Below, piece by piece: positions 12,101 to 22,063 of a stretch of DNA of 64,000 nt. Position 1 is the stretch's first letter. The number at the start of each line of letters is the position of its first letter. The position numbers and the translations under genes are program-made. Under the pieces are notes generated by a model. That model was given only the letters and a program-made list of their open reading frames with translations. It did not search any database and was not told the origin of the DNA. The DNA is from Meandrina meandrites (Eukaryota; Cnidaria; Anthozoa; Scleractinia; Meandrinidae), in NCBI GenBank assembly GCA_963693305.1, contig OY855912.1, positions 8,942,001 through 9,006,000 on the forward strand, written 5' to 3'.

Positions 12101-14714
12101 GGGGGGGGGGAGAAAGATTTATTTAATTTTCTTCCTTTCTTTTTTTTGTTTGTTTTACAGGCCTTGTCAAGGATGGTAGCAAAACATTAAGAGAATTAAA
12201 TGTTACTAATGGAGTAAAAATGATGGTCGTAGGCTCGACCATTAATGATGTCATGAAAGTCACTCCACCTCCCCCAGGGGCTTTAAAAGAAGAGAAAACA
12301 GCCTCAGGTAGGGTGGGGTGAGATGGAAGATATTTGCCAGACTTGTGAACTCCTTTAAGTACATACTGTAATGTCATATTAAAATCCTGTTAGTATTTTA
12401 AATTTTGCTTTTGGCGAAAAATAAATAATTACAGATTATTGACAATTGTCGAAGAGCGAACATGGAATTTGATAACTTCGCTTCTCACAGTTCTTGCAGT
12501 TCAAACCAAAGCAATTAGAACTTTGTGAAAAAGATGTCAAAAAGTTGTAAAAAATAATCCAAAACTTTATCAAGTGGCAACGGTATAGCACGCAGCACTG
12601 TTAATAAGTCCCCCCTCATTGAAGAATGCCTCACTTTGAAATATGACACCCCCCCCCCCCCCCCCAAAAAAAAAAAAAAAGTCTTGGATGCATAAAGCAC
12701 CCTATTTATGCAGTTTTGGGAGATTGTTTTGTATTTTAAGCCATATTTAGAGTATTCCAGAGACTCACACTATAGTGTGGAATATATTCATTGCGGTTTG
12801 TTTCATTTTGAAAATTTAAAGCCAGTGTGATTTTTTATTGTCCATTTTCTTTTGTCCATTGTCATAATATGAAAGAAAGGAAAATAAAAAGCAAACTGGT
12901 CTACAACATTTTCAAACAAAAGAAACTTTATGAATGCATTGCATGTCTTTCAATTATTTAATTTTATTTTTCTTCCCTTTTAGCAGGTTGTACAAAGGAA
13001 CCGCTGTGTAAACAAAAGGTTCAAGACATTAAAACTGTTATTACTTTCTCTTTCAATTCTGTGTTAATAACAAATTTATGAATTTTGCTTGTATTTCTTT
13101 GTTGGAGAGGTGCACTAAGAAATGATTGTCATTTGCCTCATTTTTCAGATGCATAAAAAAGTCTTAGACAAAGGCAAACCTGATGATATCATGCCAGGAA
13201 TCAAGAATAAAAAAGTAAATTGTTTTTTTTGTTGTTGACTCAATGATACAAATTGCTGAAATGTAACTTGCAATTAACTCCTCCTGCCTTTGGGATTGGA
13301 AGATGAAGAAAGGAATCAGAAGTAACAAAAGCATCTGTGTATGACACCATATTTATAGTTCAGTACCTGAAATCATCTTGTTAAACAAAGAAAATCAGAT
13401 AATTAGCTTAGATTTTTACAATTTCATTTCTTTGTATTTTTATTTTCAACTGAGAGGATATATCAAACACTCCAAACTGTGTTTCATCACATTTCCAAAC
13501 ACCTCAAAGTTCCTCAAAAATACTTCACTGCGCATCATATTTTAAACTCTCTTCTCAATGTTTGAAAATGTGATGAAACACCCTCTCTCATGTTTGATAA
13601 GCTGGAAAGACTCAACATTCTCGCAGTGGATGGCTGTAATCTGTACCGATATTTATTGCTTGTTTGTAGGAAAAGTTACCAAACGTACCAATCGCTGGGA
13701 TGTATAACAAATATGGAGGAAAAGTCAGATTAACTTTCAAACTTGAGTTGGACCAACTTTGGATTGGAACAAAAGGTATGTTACAGTGGTTTTCAGGCCC
13801 TCTTGAAATTTTTCTTTTGTTTTAAACCTGTCCCAGCAACAAAGTCCATATAATTATGTTAATATTTCAATATATTTACTGTACATCCAAATTTGCAAGC
13901 ACATGATGAAAACAAAGTCACATAATATTCGTCGTTTTTCTTTTATTTGCACAGAGCGAACAGAAAAGATACCAATGGGATCAATAAAAAATGTAATATC
14001 AGAACCAATCGAGGACCATGATGAATACCATATGATGGTAAGTGGAAAAGAAAGTGATCTTACATGTGTGCTCCTAAAGCCCTGCTCAAACGGTCCCAAC
14101 AAAATTGTTGATCCAACTGTGCTGGGTGAAAATGTTAGCCATGGGAAAGGTTGGTGCAAAGTTTGATTCAAATGAAATGCTATACCTACAATTTGCAACA
14201 TTTGAAAAAAGTGGCGCGAGTTTCCACTTGAGTGTCGAAAGTAATTCGCATTTGCTTTGCTTCTGCAATTAAAACGCGTGGTAGTGATTGGTTTAAGAAA
14301 TTCGCGCCACTTTTTCGTCCAATCAGAAGTCAAACCAAAACCAATCGTGACTCGCTCGCGCACGTTTTCCCGCGCTTCGTGCCGCCTACGTGTATTTACT
14401 TTGAGTTTTGATTGGTTCAATGAATTGTCTCTGTCCTCTGTGATTGGCCAGAATGATTACTTTGGCTTAAAGCCAATCACTAAACGTAGCATTCTGAAAC
14501 CAAAGCAAACGGGAATCACTTTCGACACTCACATGAAAATCGCTCCAGTAAGCGGCTGTATTTCTGCTCTGTTTATTAAACGGATTTGTTGTTTTTGTTG
14601 CAGGCCATTCAGCTGGGACCAACAGAAGCTTCTCGGTATTGGATCTACTGGGTTCCTGCACAATACGTGGACGCCATTAAAGACACTATTCTCGGCAAAT
14701 GGCAACCTTTCTAG
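9131..14714 (+). CDS. UBFD1: UBFD1, ubiquitin-like domain containing protein, 9 exons
   Basis: Exons: 9131-9149, 9278-9580, 11157-11192, 12161-12307, 12984-13018, 13149-13214, 13670-13775, 13955-14037 and 14604-14714. They sum to 301 codons plus TAG with all phases consistent. The N-terminus (about residues 12-70) is charged and Glu/Lys-rich. A ubiquitin-like fold follows, from the FRVVWNKKNYEVTF strand in exon 2 through MMVVGSTINDV in exon 4. The C-terminal half is the block diagnostic of UBFD1: HKKVLDKGKP, GMYNKYGGKVRLTFKL, ELDQLWIGTKERTEK, QLGPTEASRYWIYWVP and a final ILGKWQPF. Human UBFD1 is a poorly characterised ubiquitin-domain protein; I assign no enzymatic role. It shares an 80-bp promoter region with NUBP1. 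Introns 2, 7 and 8 carry or flank MITEs. The small exons 1 and 3 were placed from splice sites and phase. Confidence 0.9.
10448..10949. mobile_element. pogo/Tc1-like MITE with TA duplication, UBFD1 intron 2
   Basis: The left end CAGTCAACTCTTACC and right end AGAAGTTGACTG are inverted repeats flanked by TA on both sides (10446-10447 and 10950-10951). Degenerate internal repeats of CTATTACAGACAC follow the left end. No transposase frame is present. TA duplication with a CAGT start points to a Tc1/mariner-pogo class element. Confidence 0.75.
11425..11700 (+). mobile_element. tRNA-like SINE remnants
   Basis: GGGGTTAGGGTGCTGGACTTG at about 11432 followed by TGTGTTTAAATCC resembles a decayed A-box/B-box pair. 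A second head, GGGAGGTGCAGTGGCCTAATGATTGG, begins near 11668 and matches the common SINE family of the window. Both copies are partial. They lie in UBFD1 intron 3. Confidence 0.5.
13461..13599. mobile_element. 139-bp palindromic MITE, UBFD1 intron 6
   Basis: TATCAAACACTC at the left end pairs with the inverted TGTTTGATA at 13591-13599. The arms continue with GTGTTTCATCACATTT against AAAATGTGATGAAACAC. The loop is about 50 nt. No coding capacity. Confidence 0.75.
14229..14531. mobile_element. 303-bp MITE, UBFD1 intron 8
   Basis: TGAGTGTCGAAAGT and ACTTTCGACACTCA are exact terminal inverted repeats. Similarity continues through GCATTTGCTTTG against CAAAGCAAACG. The interior is GC-rich with repeated CCAATCA motifs and several open but meaningless frames on both strands. 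Confidence 0.8.
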
Positions 14715-16504
14715 ACTGTTATGCGCAGTGTTCCGCCCGTAAAATGAACTTACAGTAAAAGCTGCGCTATTCAATAGCTTGCTTTTAAACGAAAACACTA
14801 ATGATGGACGATATCAGTTCAGCTAGTGATCACAGATTGAAATATTTTTTGAAGTGTAACAGTTATTGAAATTTCACGTTTTCGAGTCGAGATGTCACTT
14901 GTTGCCATGCCGCGGTGGTAAAGTAAGCTGCTCCGAGAACATTTAACGAGAATTTCCTAGTTGTCAGTCGTCTTTGGTTCAGTTTTCAGTGTGTTGCTGA
15001 AGCTCTGAGACACTCCGGTTTTGCTGGTTTTCTCGCAGTTTTATGACAGCTTGCGAGAAGCTCTGTGATTGTCAGTGCTTATTCTGTGATTCAGAACCCT
15101 TCGATAATCAACATAATTTTTTTTGCTGTTTTTACGACAGAGAGCATTTAAAAGTGATTATTTTGCTTTTGCATTTGCTTGACAATCCCTGTGCGATCAA
15201 TTCTCGTAATCGACGACTTTTCCAAAATACCAACATTTACCAAGTAAAATCACACATAACTGCGATGTTCGTTCATGTGTCTTTTTCCGCAGTTCGTTCA
15301 AATATATGAAATTTCATGTAGGGGGCAGTAGGGAGAGGGGTGCGATGGGTGCGTCTGCACTCCCTCGCGGGCTGCAAAGGTCTCTCAGAATGCAGGAAAT
15401 GTGGACTTCCACAACTTGATTTTTCAAAACTTCCCGGGGAAAATACCCCCCTAAACGCCCCCCTTCCGGCGCTCGCACACACCTATGCAAAATCCTGCCT
15501 ACGGCCCCGTCTTTACGGGTATAAAAAGAACTCACAAAGTGAACCGCTCCCAGTTGGCTTAAGCACTCTACCGGTTGGTTAGAATCCCGGTTCAAACCTG
15601 TATTTTTGTCAGGCTTTCGTCTCGCAACTGCTTTAGTTGCGTGCATAAATGCGATGCTCCGTCATGCGTTAAAGCCACTGTAGTCGGAACATCTCGTAAG
15701 CGATTACCTTATTTAGGGCTGATGGTCTAAAATTTTCTATTGTTTTTTAACCTCCAGTAAGCGACCATTTCACGTGATCTGACCTCACTACTGGTGAGAA
15801 CGAGACGCCTTACAACCTGGCCTGGATATCACAGGGTTGTAAGATCATCGCAGTTACTACGCAAATAGGAAGCCTGAAAAATATTCAGTCTTGAACGGGA
15901 TTCGAACTCATGACCCAGGGTCGTAGCCACACACAGGGTACTTGCATGGTCCACTGCGGATGTTCGGTCCTAAAAATGGGGTAGGTAACTATCTAGCACT
16001 AGAAAAGATTTATGGCATGTTGATTCTTCGGACTGGCGCTCACAAAGCGGGGGTCACGAGCGCCCCAGGATCCCCCTCCCACCTAGCTATGCCCCTGAAT
16101 TGACCTTGCTGGTCACTATAGCCTTGGTTGGTATTTTTAAAATGTGCAATACTGAAGCACTGAAACAATTCGAACGCAACTTTCAACGCATCTTTACATT
16201 GTAAATATCGGAACTACCCTTTCGCGATGAGATCAAGCATCTAGCAAGTGAACCCCCCTGAAAAACGAGCCGTTTGTGCAGGCCTACAAGAAATCCTACA
16301 ACTCTGGTCCTACCCGGGCAAACATCCACCTACAGGCCATGGCCAGGTTCAAGAACGGGAACTTAAATTAGTTTTAAAGATGAGACATACTTGTTATGTA
16401 ACGCGTTCGAGTTGTATACTATCACATGAGCTGCATAATATCACACGAGTCACTTGTATTTTCTCGGTATACACACGAGCCTTAAAGGAGCTATGTCACG
16501 GACA
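14715..16504. other. UBFD1 3' flank and left target flank, no gene seen
   Basis: The sequence after the UBFD1 stop contains its 3' UTR (no clear AATAAA was fixed) and then unique-looking DNA. The segment 15320-15640 is GC-rich, with frames open on both strands that encode unpatterned protein. I find no splice-consistent exon chain. The element integrated at the right edge of this interval. Confidence 0.55.
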
Positions 16505-16509
16505 ACGCA
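16505..16509. repeat. left target-site duplication ACGCA
   Basis: ACGCA directly abuts the left terminus of the element and recurs at 33033-33037 directly after the right terminus. Extending to six bases fails (AACGCA against ACGCAT), so the duplication is five bases, not the six usual for Polintons. Confidence 0.85.
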
Positions 16510-16673
16510 ACACACATAGATGATGAGGGTTCTGACGCAAAAAAAATAAAGATACAAAACAAAGCTGAATTAAAAAGAAACTCGGCTCCCATGCTCGCCT
16601 CGTTTCTTGTTAATTCAGCTTTGTTTTGTATCTTTATTTTTTTTGCGTCAGAACCCTCATCATCTATGTGTGT
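16510..16673. repeat. 164-bp terminal hairpin in left TIR
   Basis: The first 63 bases, starting ACACACATAGATGATGAGGG, are repeated in exact inverted form and end CCCTCATCATCTATGTGTGT at 16673. Pairing continues imperfectly through AAGAAAC/GTTTCTT to a loop near 16582-16600. The loop has the same orientation relative to the element in both TIRs, so there is no flip/flop difference between the ends. Confidence 0.92.
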
Positions 16674-16824
16674 GGTGGTATTTGAGTGAAAATAGCAAGC
16701 AAGAAAGGAAGTAACAAAGAGCGGATGTGACACAAAAAATAATTATTTTCTTTTGAAGAAATGTATGCACTGCCAATATACAAAAGTGCGCCAGAATTAT
16801 TTTCCATTTGAACAATTATCTGCA
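16510..16824 (+). repeat. left terminal inverted repeat, 315 bp
   Basis: Matches the complement of 32718..33032 at 314 of 315 positions. The one difference is G at 16645 (GCGTCAG) where the right copy reads CCGTCAG in the same orientation. Weaker similarity continues to about 16845, so both inward genes have their ATG at the TIR edge. The outer 164 bp is palindromic. Confidence 0.95.
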
Positions 16825-16840
16825 GTTGTATATAGGCGAG

Positions 16841-19800
16841 ATGGCAGCCGCAAGATTTTCGTCTAATGTTTTGCAAACATTTTACAGTCCAATAACTAGA
16901 GAGGAAAATAGAAATCTTACTCAACCATTACAACCTGAACGTGTTCTTACACGCGACGGGTTTAAAATAAGTCAGACTAATTTCCAAGAATGGCTTCGTG
17001 TATGGATAATGAACGTATCTCAAACAAATCCAAACAACAAAGATATTTATATGTTTAAAAATGCAAACAAAGAAAAGTATACTAATTTGATTAAACAGGA
17101 AATTCTAAAGTTGGGAAGTGTAAAGGTGAGCTTTGGGCTAAAAGTAAATTTTGAAATAGAAAGAAACGGAGAAACGCAAGAAATGTCGCACTATTTTAAA
17201 GAGGACCAGCCGCACGTTTTTACCAGGAATGACAAAGAACAGATAGAACAAAAATATGATGAATTTATGGAAAGAATAAAGGGGGAAATAGAAAACTGGT
17301 CATTGCAAGGATCAGGATGGGAAATTGAAAGTATAGAGTTAGCATACGTGAATATCGCAAAATATCAGCCACTGCGCGGAGGAACCTATTTGCCACTTCC
17401 AGCCAAACTGGCAAAAAAGAAGGCAATAATTAACGTGAAAAACAAAGACAACCAGTGCCTGAAGTGGGCCCTAAGAGCAGCTTTATTTCCACCAAAAGAT
17501 GGGAAGGACCCGCAAAGACCAAGCAAATATTCCAAAAATGATGGGATAAATTACGCGGGTATAGATTTTCCAACACCGGTAAAACAAATAGATAAGATAG
17601 AAAAACAAAACGGAAAACTCACAATAAACGTTTTTGGCTGGGAAAACGACACCGTGATAGTGCACAGGATAAGCAGAAAAGAACCGAACTTACCGAGAAT
17701 AAACCTGATGTTGATTGAGTCGGGGAAAATTCAGCACTATTGTTACGTAAAAAGAGAAAGCGCTTTGCTGTTCGATCAAAGCAAAAATAGAAATGCAAAA
17801 CACTACTGCATGTTGTGCTTAACAGGTTTCTCAAGAGCGGACTTGCTTGTGGACCATAAAAAGCACTGCAATGGAGTGAACGGTAGGCCAACAAGGATTG
17901 ACATGCCAAAAGAGGGGGAAAACATCCTCTCTTTTAAAAATTATCAGAAACAGATGAAAGCGCCCTACGTGATATACGCGGACTTTGAGGCACTGGTAAA
18001 AAAGATACAAGGCCGTGAGCGAGACCCTGAAAAAGGCAAAAACAAAAGTTACACAGAAAAGACGGAAAGGCATGAGGCGTGTGGATATTCATTTGTTGTA
18101 GTAAGAAGTGACGGGAAAGTTACAGGACCATTTGTATACAGGGGTGAAAACGCGGTAAGGTCTTTCCTGAAAAGACTGGTAATAGTAAAAGACAAAATAA
18201 GAGAAAACCTCGCGCAGGTGAAACCCATAGCAATGACGAACAAAGACTGGTATGAATTCAAAAACGCACACAGCTGCCACATCTGTGAAAAAAAGCTGGT
18301 AAAAGAAAACTTTTGGGATTCATTGCCGGTCTACGCAACAGGACACATATCAAAAAAAGAGAAATACCAGGGGCAGTATCACAAAAGATGTTTCTATGAA
18401 GAGCAAAATTACCAAAGTGAATTTTTTGAAACGCTGTGCCAAAATGCATCAAAAGACGATGATTTTGAAATAATAAAGCTGAAAAAACCGGAAACCCCAG
18501 CCGCGCGCCACACAGCAAAAGAACAAACCAACTGCTACAAATGCAAAAAGTCACTTCTCCAAAAGAACTACAGAGACTCGGTAAAAGACCATTGCCATCT
18601 GACGGGTAAATACCGAGGGGCAGCGCACAGCGAATGCAACCTAAAACTAAAAATAAACCCCAAAACACACCAAGTACCAGTTGTATTTCACAACCTGAGG
18701 GGGTACGACGCACATCATCTAATGCAGGCAATGGCAAACCTGAATAAAGAGGTAAAATGCGTAGCTAACAATATGGAGAAGTACATAACATTTTCGGTAG
18801 ATGGACTGCGTTTTATAGACAGTTTGAACTTTTTGCTGAAAAGCTTAGACTCGCTGGTAGAAGCAAAAGTAAAAGGTGTAAAAGAAGAATGTGAAAAAGA
18901 ATACAAAAAAGAATTTAAAAAAGATTACGATAAAAACCGCGAAGACTGCAAAGATATGTACAAAAATAAAATTGAGAATGAATTCAAAATAACATCAAAA
19001 TTATCAAAAGGTAATTATCTGCTATACAAAAAAGGGATTTATCCATACGAATATGTGGATTCATTTGAAAAATTCACTGAAACAAGTTTGCCCTCAAAAG
19101 AAGAATTTTACAGCAGCCTAAACGATCAACACATAAGCGAAGAAGAATACAAACACGCAAAAGAAGTATGGAAAACCTTTGATTGCAAAACATTGGGGGA
19201 TTACCACGATTTGTACGTAAAAACAGATGTGGCACTGCTAGCAGATGTGTTTGAAAACTTTCGTGAACTATGTTTAAAAAGGTATGGGTTAGATCCAGCG
19301 CACTATTTTACATCACCAGGTTTATCGTGGGATGCACTTCTAAAAATGACAGGAGTAAATCTTGAACTTTTGACAGACCATGATATGCATCTATTCGTGG
19401 AAAGGGGAATCCGAGGGGGTATCTCAATGGTGAGCAAAAGGTATGCAAAAGCAAACAATCCTCTGTTATCAGACTACGATGAAAGCAAGCCAAACAACTA
19501 CATAATGTATCTAGACGCAAACAATCTGTACGGCTGGGCAATGAGCAAACCCCTTCCCAAAAGCGGATTTAAATGGAAAAGGGTGATGCCAACTGAGGAA
19601 GAAATTTTGAACAAAAAAGAAAATGCCAAGAAAGGATGGATACTTGAAGTTGATCTCGAATACCCGCCAGAGCTGCATAAAGAACACAACAGCTACCCAC
19701 TCGCACCAGAGAAAAAAGCTGTAAAAAGTGAAAAAATGTCAGACTACCAAAACAAACTGATAAAAGATCTAAAACTAAAAATACCCAACAGCAAAAAGCT

Positions 19801-21067
19801 GCTGCTCACGCTAGAAGATAAAAACGATTACGTAGTACACTATGAAAATCTAAAATTTTATTTGAAACAGGGTATGAAACTGAAACGTGTAAAAAGGGCG
19901 TTAGAGTTCGATCAAGAATGCTGGATGGAGCCATATATCCGAATGAACACAGAATTTAGAAAGGAGGGTAAAAATAACTTTGAAAAGGACTTTTACAAAC
20001 TGATGAACAACTCAGTTTTCGGTAAAACGATGGAGAACCTGCGAAACCGGGTAGACATAAGAATCGTTCGCAGCAATGAACAGAACAAAATAAGAAAACT
20101 TGTAGCCAGCCCTCTGTACTCAAGACACGTAATATTCACAAACAACCTGGTGGGAATTGACATGCATAAAAGCCGCTTGTTACTCAACAAACCAGTTTAC
20201 ACAGGAATGACAATTCTAGATAAAAGCAAAATCCTGATGTATGACTTCTTTTACAACCACCTGAAAAAACAGTATGGAGAGAAATGTGAGCTGTTGTACA
20301 CAGACACGGATAGCCTACTGCTTGACATAAAAACAGAAGACGTATACAAAGACATCGAAAGAAACAAGAGTTTTTATGATACGTCTGACTACCCAGAGGA
20401 ACACCCACTTTTTTCAGAAGACAACAAAAAAGTTTTAGGAAAAATGAAAGACGAGTGCGCGGGAAATCAAATAACGGAGTATGTGGGGCTGAGGTCAAAG
20501 ATGTACTCAATCATGACGGAAGGAGAAATCAAAAAAAGTTTGGACAAAATAAAAAAAGACTTCTCAACGGTAGAAATAAAAGAGTGCAGATGTGAAGGGA
20601 AAAAAGTGCATGCAATAAAGACGGAAGATGAGGAGTTGATCGAAAAAATTAAAAAAGAATACCCCAAAGCAAAAGTGTCACAATGCTGCAACATGATAAA
20701 AGTTGATGTTAAAGAAAAAAATATAAAAAAAGCGAAAGGGGTGAAAAAAAATGTGATAAAGAAGCAAATAAAACACGAACAGTACAAACAGGCGTTGTTT
20801 AGCAAAAAACAGATGTGGCATGGAATGAAAATGTTGCGAAGCGATGGACACGAGATATACGGCGTACATGTAAATAAAATTTCACTGTCCCCATTTGATA
20901 CAAAACGCTGGATATCCGAAGATGGGGTAAACACAAGGGCATACGGATACAATAACCAGATAGAAGAAATGGAATCTCTATTCAGTAATATAGAAATGGA
21001 TGATATTGAATTAACAAATACAGAAATGAAAGAAATAGAAGAAGCTTTAAAGTCGCTCGGGTGGTAA
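16841..21067 (+). CDS. protein-primed family B DNA polymerase (pPolB) with zinc-finger and endonuclease VII-like insert
   Basis: A 1408-aa replicative polymerase. Exonuclease motifs: YADFEAL (about residue 380, Exo I), FHNLRGYD (about 618, Exo II) and YVKTDVALLADVF (about 797, Exo III). Polymerase motifs: DANNLYGWAM (about 890, motif A), KLMNNSVFGKTMEN (about 1055, motif B) and YTDTDSLLL (about 1154, motif C with its catalytic Asp pair). Residues about 322-343 hold a CxxC...HxxxxC finger. A second Cys/His block at about 564-601 (CYKC...DHCHLTGKYRG...SECN) matches the recombination endonuclease VII zinc fold. The 5' open frame has no ATG before 16841 (it opens on TTG at 16808), and GAGATGGCAG sits at the inner TIR edge, so I chose 16841. 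The gene overlaps the integrase tail-to-tail by 21 nt. All catalytic motifs are intact. Confidence 0.93.
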   Translation: MAAARFSSNVLQTFYSPITREENRNLTQPLQPERVLTRDGFKISQTNFQEWLRVWIMNVSQTNPNNKDIYMFKNANKEKYTNLIKQEILKLGSVKVSFGLKVNFEIERNGETQEMSHYFKEDQPHVFTRNDKEQIEQKYDEFMERIKGEIENWSLQGSGWEIESIELAYVNIAKYQPLRGGTYLPLPAKLAKKKAIINVKNKDNQCLKWALRAALFPPKDGKDPQRPSKYSKNDGINYAGIDFPTPVKQIDKIEKQNGKLTINVFGWENDTVIVHRISRKEPNLPRINLMLIESGKIQHYCYVKRESALLFDQSKNRNAKHYCMLCLTGFSRADLLVDHKKHCNGVNGRPTRIDMPKEGENILSFKNYQKQMKAPYVIYADFEALVKKIQGRERDPEKGKNKSYTEKTERHEACGYSFVVVRSDGKVTGPFVYRGENAVRSFLKRLVIVKDKIRENLAQVKPIAMTNKDWYEFKNAHSCHICEKKLVKENFWDSLPVYATGHISKKEKYQGQYHKRCFYEEQNYQSEFFETLCQNASKDDDFEIIKLKKPETPAARHTAKEQTNCYKCKKSLLQKNYRDSVKDHCHLTGKYRGAAHSECNLKLKINPKTHQVPVVFHNLRGYDAHHLMQAMANLNKEVKCVANNMEKYITFSVDGLRFIDSLNFLLKSLDSLVEAKVKGVKEECEKEYKKEFKKDYDKNREDCKDMYKNKIENEFKITSKLSKGNYLLYKKGIYPYEYVDSFEKFTETSLPSKEEFYSSLNDQHISEEEYKHAKEVWKTFDCKTLGDYHDLYVKTDVALLADVFENFRELCLKRYGLDPAHYFTSPGLSWDALLKMTGVNLELLTDHDMHLFVERGIRGGISMVSKRYAKANNPLLSDYDESKPNNYIMYLDANNLYGWAMSKPLPKSGFKWKRVMPTEEEILNKKENAKKGWILEVDLEYPPELHKEHNSYPLAPEKKAVKSEKMSDYQNKLIKDLKLKIPNSKKLLLTLEDKNDYVVHYENLKFYLKQGMKLKRVKRALEFDQECWMEPYIRMNTEFRKEGKNNFEKDFYKLMNNSVFGKTMENLRNRVDIRIVRSNEQNKIRKLVASPLYSRHVIFTNNLVGIDMHKSRLLLNKPVYTGMTILDKSKILMYDFFYNHLKKQYGEKCELLYTDTDSLLLDIKTEDVYKDIERNKSFYDTSDYPEEHPLFSEDNKKVLGKMKDECAGNQITEYVGLRSKMYSIMTEGEIKKSLDKIKKDFSTVEIKECRCEGKKVHAIKTEDEELIEKIKKEYPKAKVSQCCNMIKVDVKEKNIKKAKGVKKNVIKKQIKHEQYKQALFSKKQMWHGMKMLRSDGHEIYGVHVNKISLSPFDTKRWISEDGVNTRAYGYNNQIEEMESLFSNIEMDDIELTNTEMKEIEEALKSLGW

Positions 21068-22039
21068 TTGTGTGTTTGGAGGCACAACAAGCAGTTCTTC
21101 ACGCACGAAGCCGCGCTTGGGCCCGTCATGCAAATAGTAGAGAACGGGCTGATTCGGTTTGGTAAAAGATCGTTCAATGTTGTAAACTTTCAAAGACCAG
21201 ATTGGATCGGTGGCTCTTTTCACACCACCTTCAAGCTCGCCAGGTTGGTATAAATACCTAACATTCACAACAGAGGGGAGCTTTTTTTCGCTGTCTCCAA
21301 CAGGCCTCAAATATTTTGTTGACGGCTTTGCATAAACATTTTTTTCTTTGATGGCAACTACAGGTTTCTTGCCTATAAGGCTTGTGACTTCATTGTTCAG
21401 AGCGGCTACAACTTCAGGAAGTCTTTTTACCCACTCCGTGGACCTCTGGCCCTCAGGTTTTCGCATTTCAACTGCGTACTGGTGCCCAAACAAGCGCTCA
21501 GCCAGGGTGCGGTTAAAACGTTCAACAATGGCCTGATCACGGTGAATGTCAACTCGCCCACGCCTAATATATGTTTTGTGATTTTCCATTTCTTTTGTAA
21601 CAGCGCCCATGAATTCACGCCCAGGATCAACCTGCATTAGTTCAGGCCATTTCAGAGGTGAGCGTTTGTAAATTCTCTTAAAAGCAAGAGCAACTTCATC
21701 AGAGTTTTTAGAGGTTAAGGGTTCAGCTTCTTTGAATCGGCTAGCCACGTCGACAACGGTGAGTGCATATTTAAAAACTTTGCGTCCGCGGGGTAGTTTG
21801 TCATGCGGCAAAAAAAGAAGATCCGCCTGGTGCACTTTGTTGGGTATAGGTACATCGAATTTCGGTCGAGGAATGCGCTTCGGCGCTGGGAGGAATATCT
21901 GCCAGAGTGCTTGCTTGAACAGCCACTTTTTTGCGGTTTCTTCTGGTACCTTGGCAGCTTCAGATAATTTTTTGATTGCAGCAAAACCTTTCTAGTAGCC
22001 CCCAGGGCTATAGTATATCTTTGCGAGTTTGGCATCCAT
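21047..22039 (-). pseudogene. retroviral-type (rve/DDE) integrase with an in-frame nonsense codon
   Basis: From ATG at 22039 the frame would span 330 codons but contains TAG at codon 16 (21994-21992). Downstream it is open to the TAA at 21049-21047. The catalytic triad is visible: Asp about residue 73 (HQADLLF), Asp 138 (QVDPGREF) and Glu 173 (AIVERFNRTL), with the D-to-E interval of 35 typical of retroviral integrases. A C-terminal region of about 150 residues, probably DNA-binding, follows. The first ATG after the stop lies beyond the first catalytic Asp; codon 69 is GTG, so simple reinitiation would not give a complete catalytic core. The enzyme would insert the element and leave short target duplications. 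Either this copy is immobile on its own, or readthrough occurs. Confidence 0.88.
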
Positions 22040-22063
22040 CTATAAGTAAGGAATTAAAAAAGT

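Noticed and set aside
13854..14420. 188-codon minus-strand frame over UBFD1 exon 8
   Set aside because: Antisense to a conserved exon and running into a MITE.
14257..14742. 161-codon plus-strand frame
   Set aside because: Begins in a MITE and reads UBFD1 exon 9 in the wrong frame.
16808..16840. Upstream extension of the polymerase to 16808
   Set aside because: The extended frame opens on TTG, lies in the TIR and would add 11 residues of repeat; ATG 16841 is better.
18258..18737. 159-codon minus-strand frame inside the polymerase gene
   Set aside because: Antisense to the conserved polymerase; Cys/Leu/Phe-rich composition typical of an antisense shadow.
20467..21177. 236-codon minus-strand frame over the polymerase 3' end
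   Set aside because: Antisense shadow rich in Ser, Phe and Ile; overlaps the polymerase and the integrase tail and shows no family motif.
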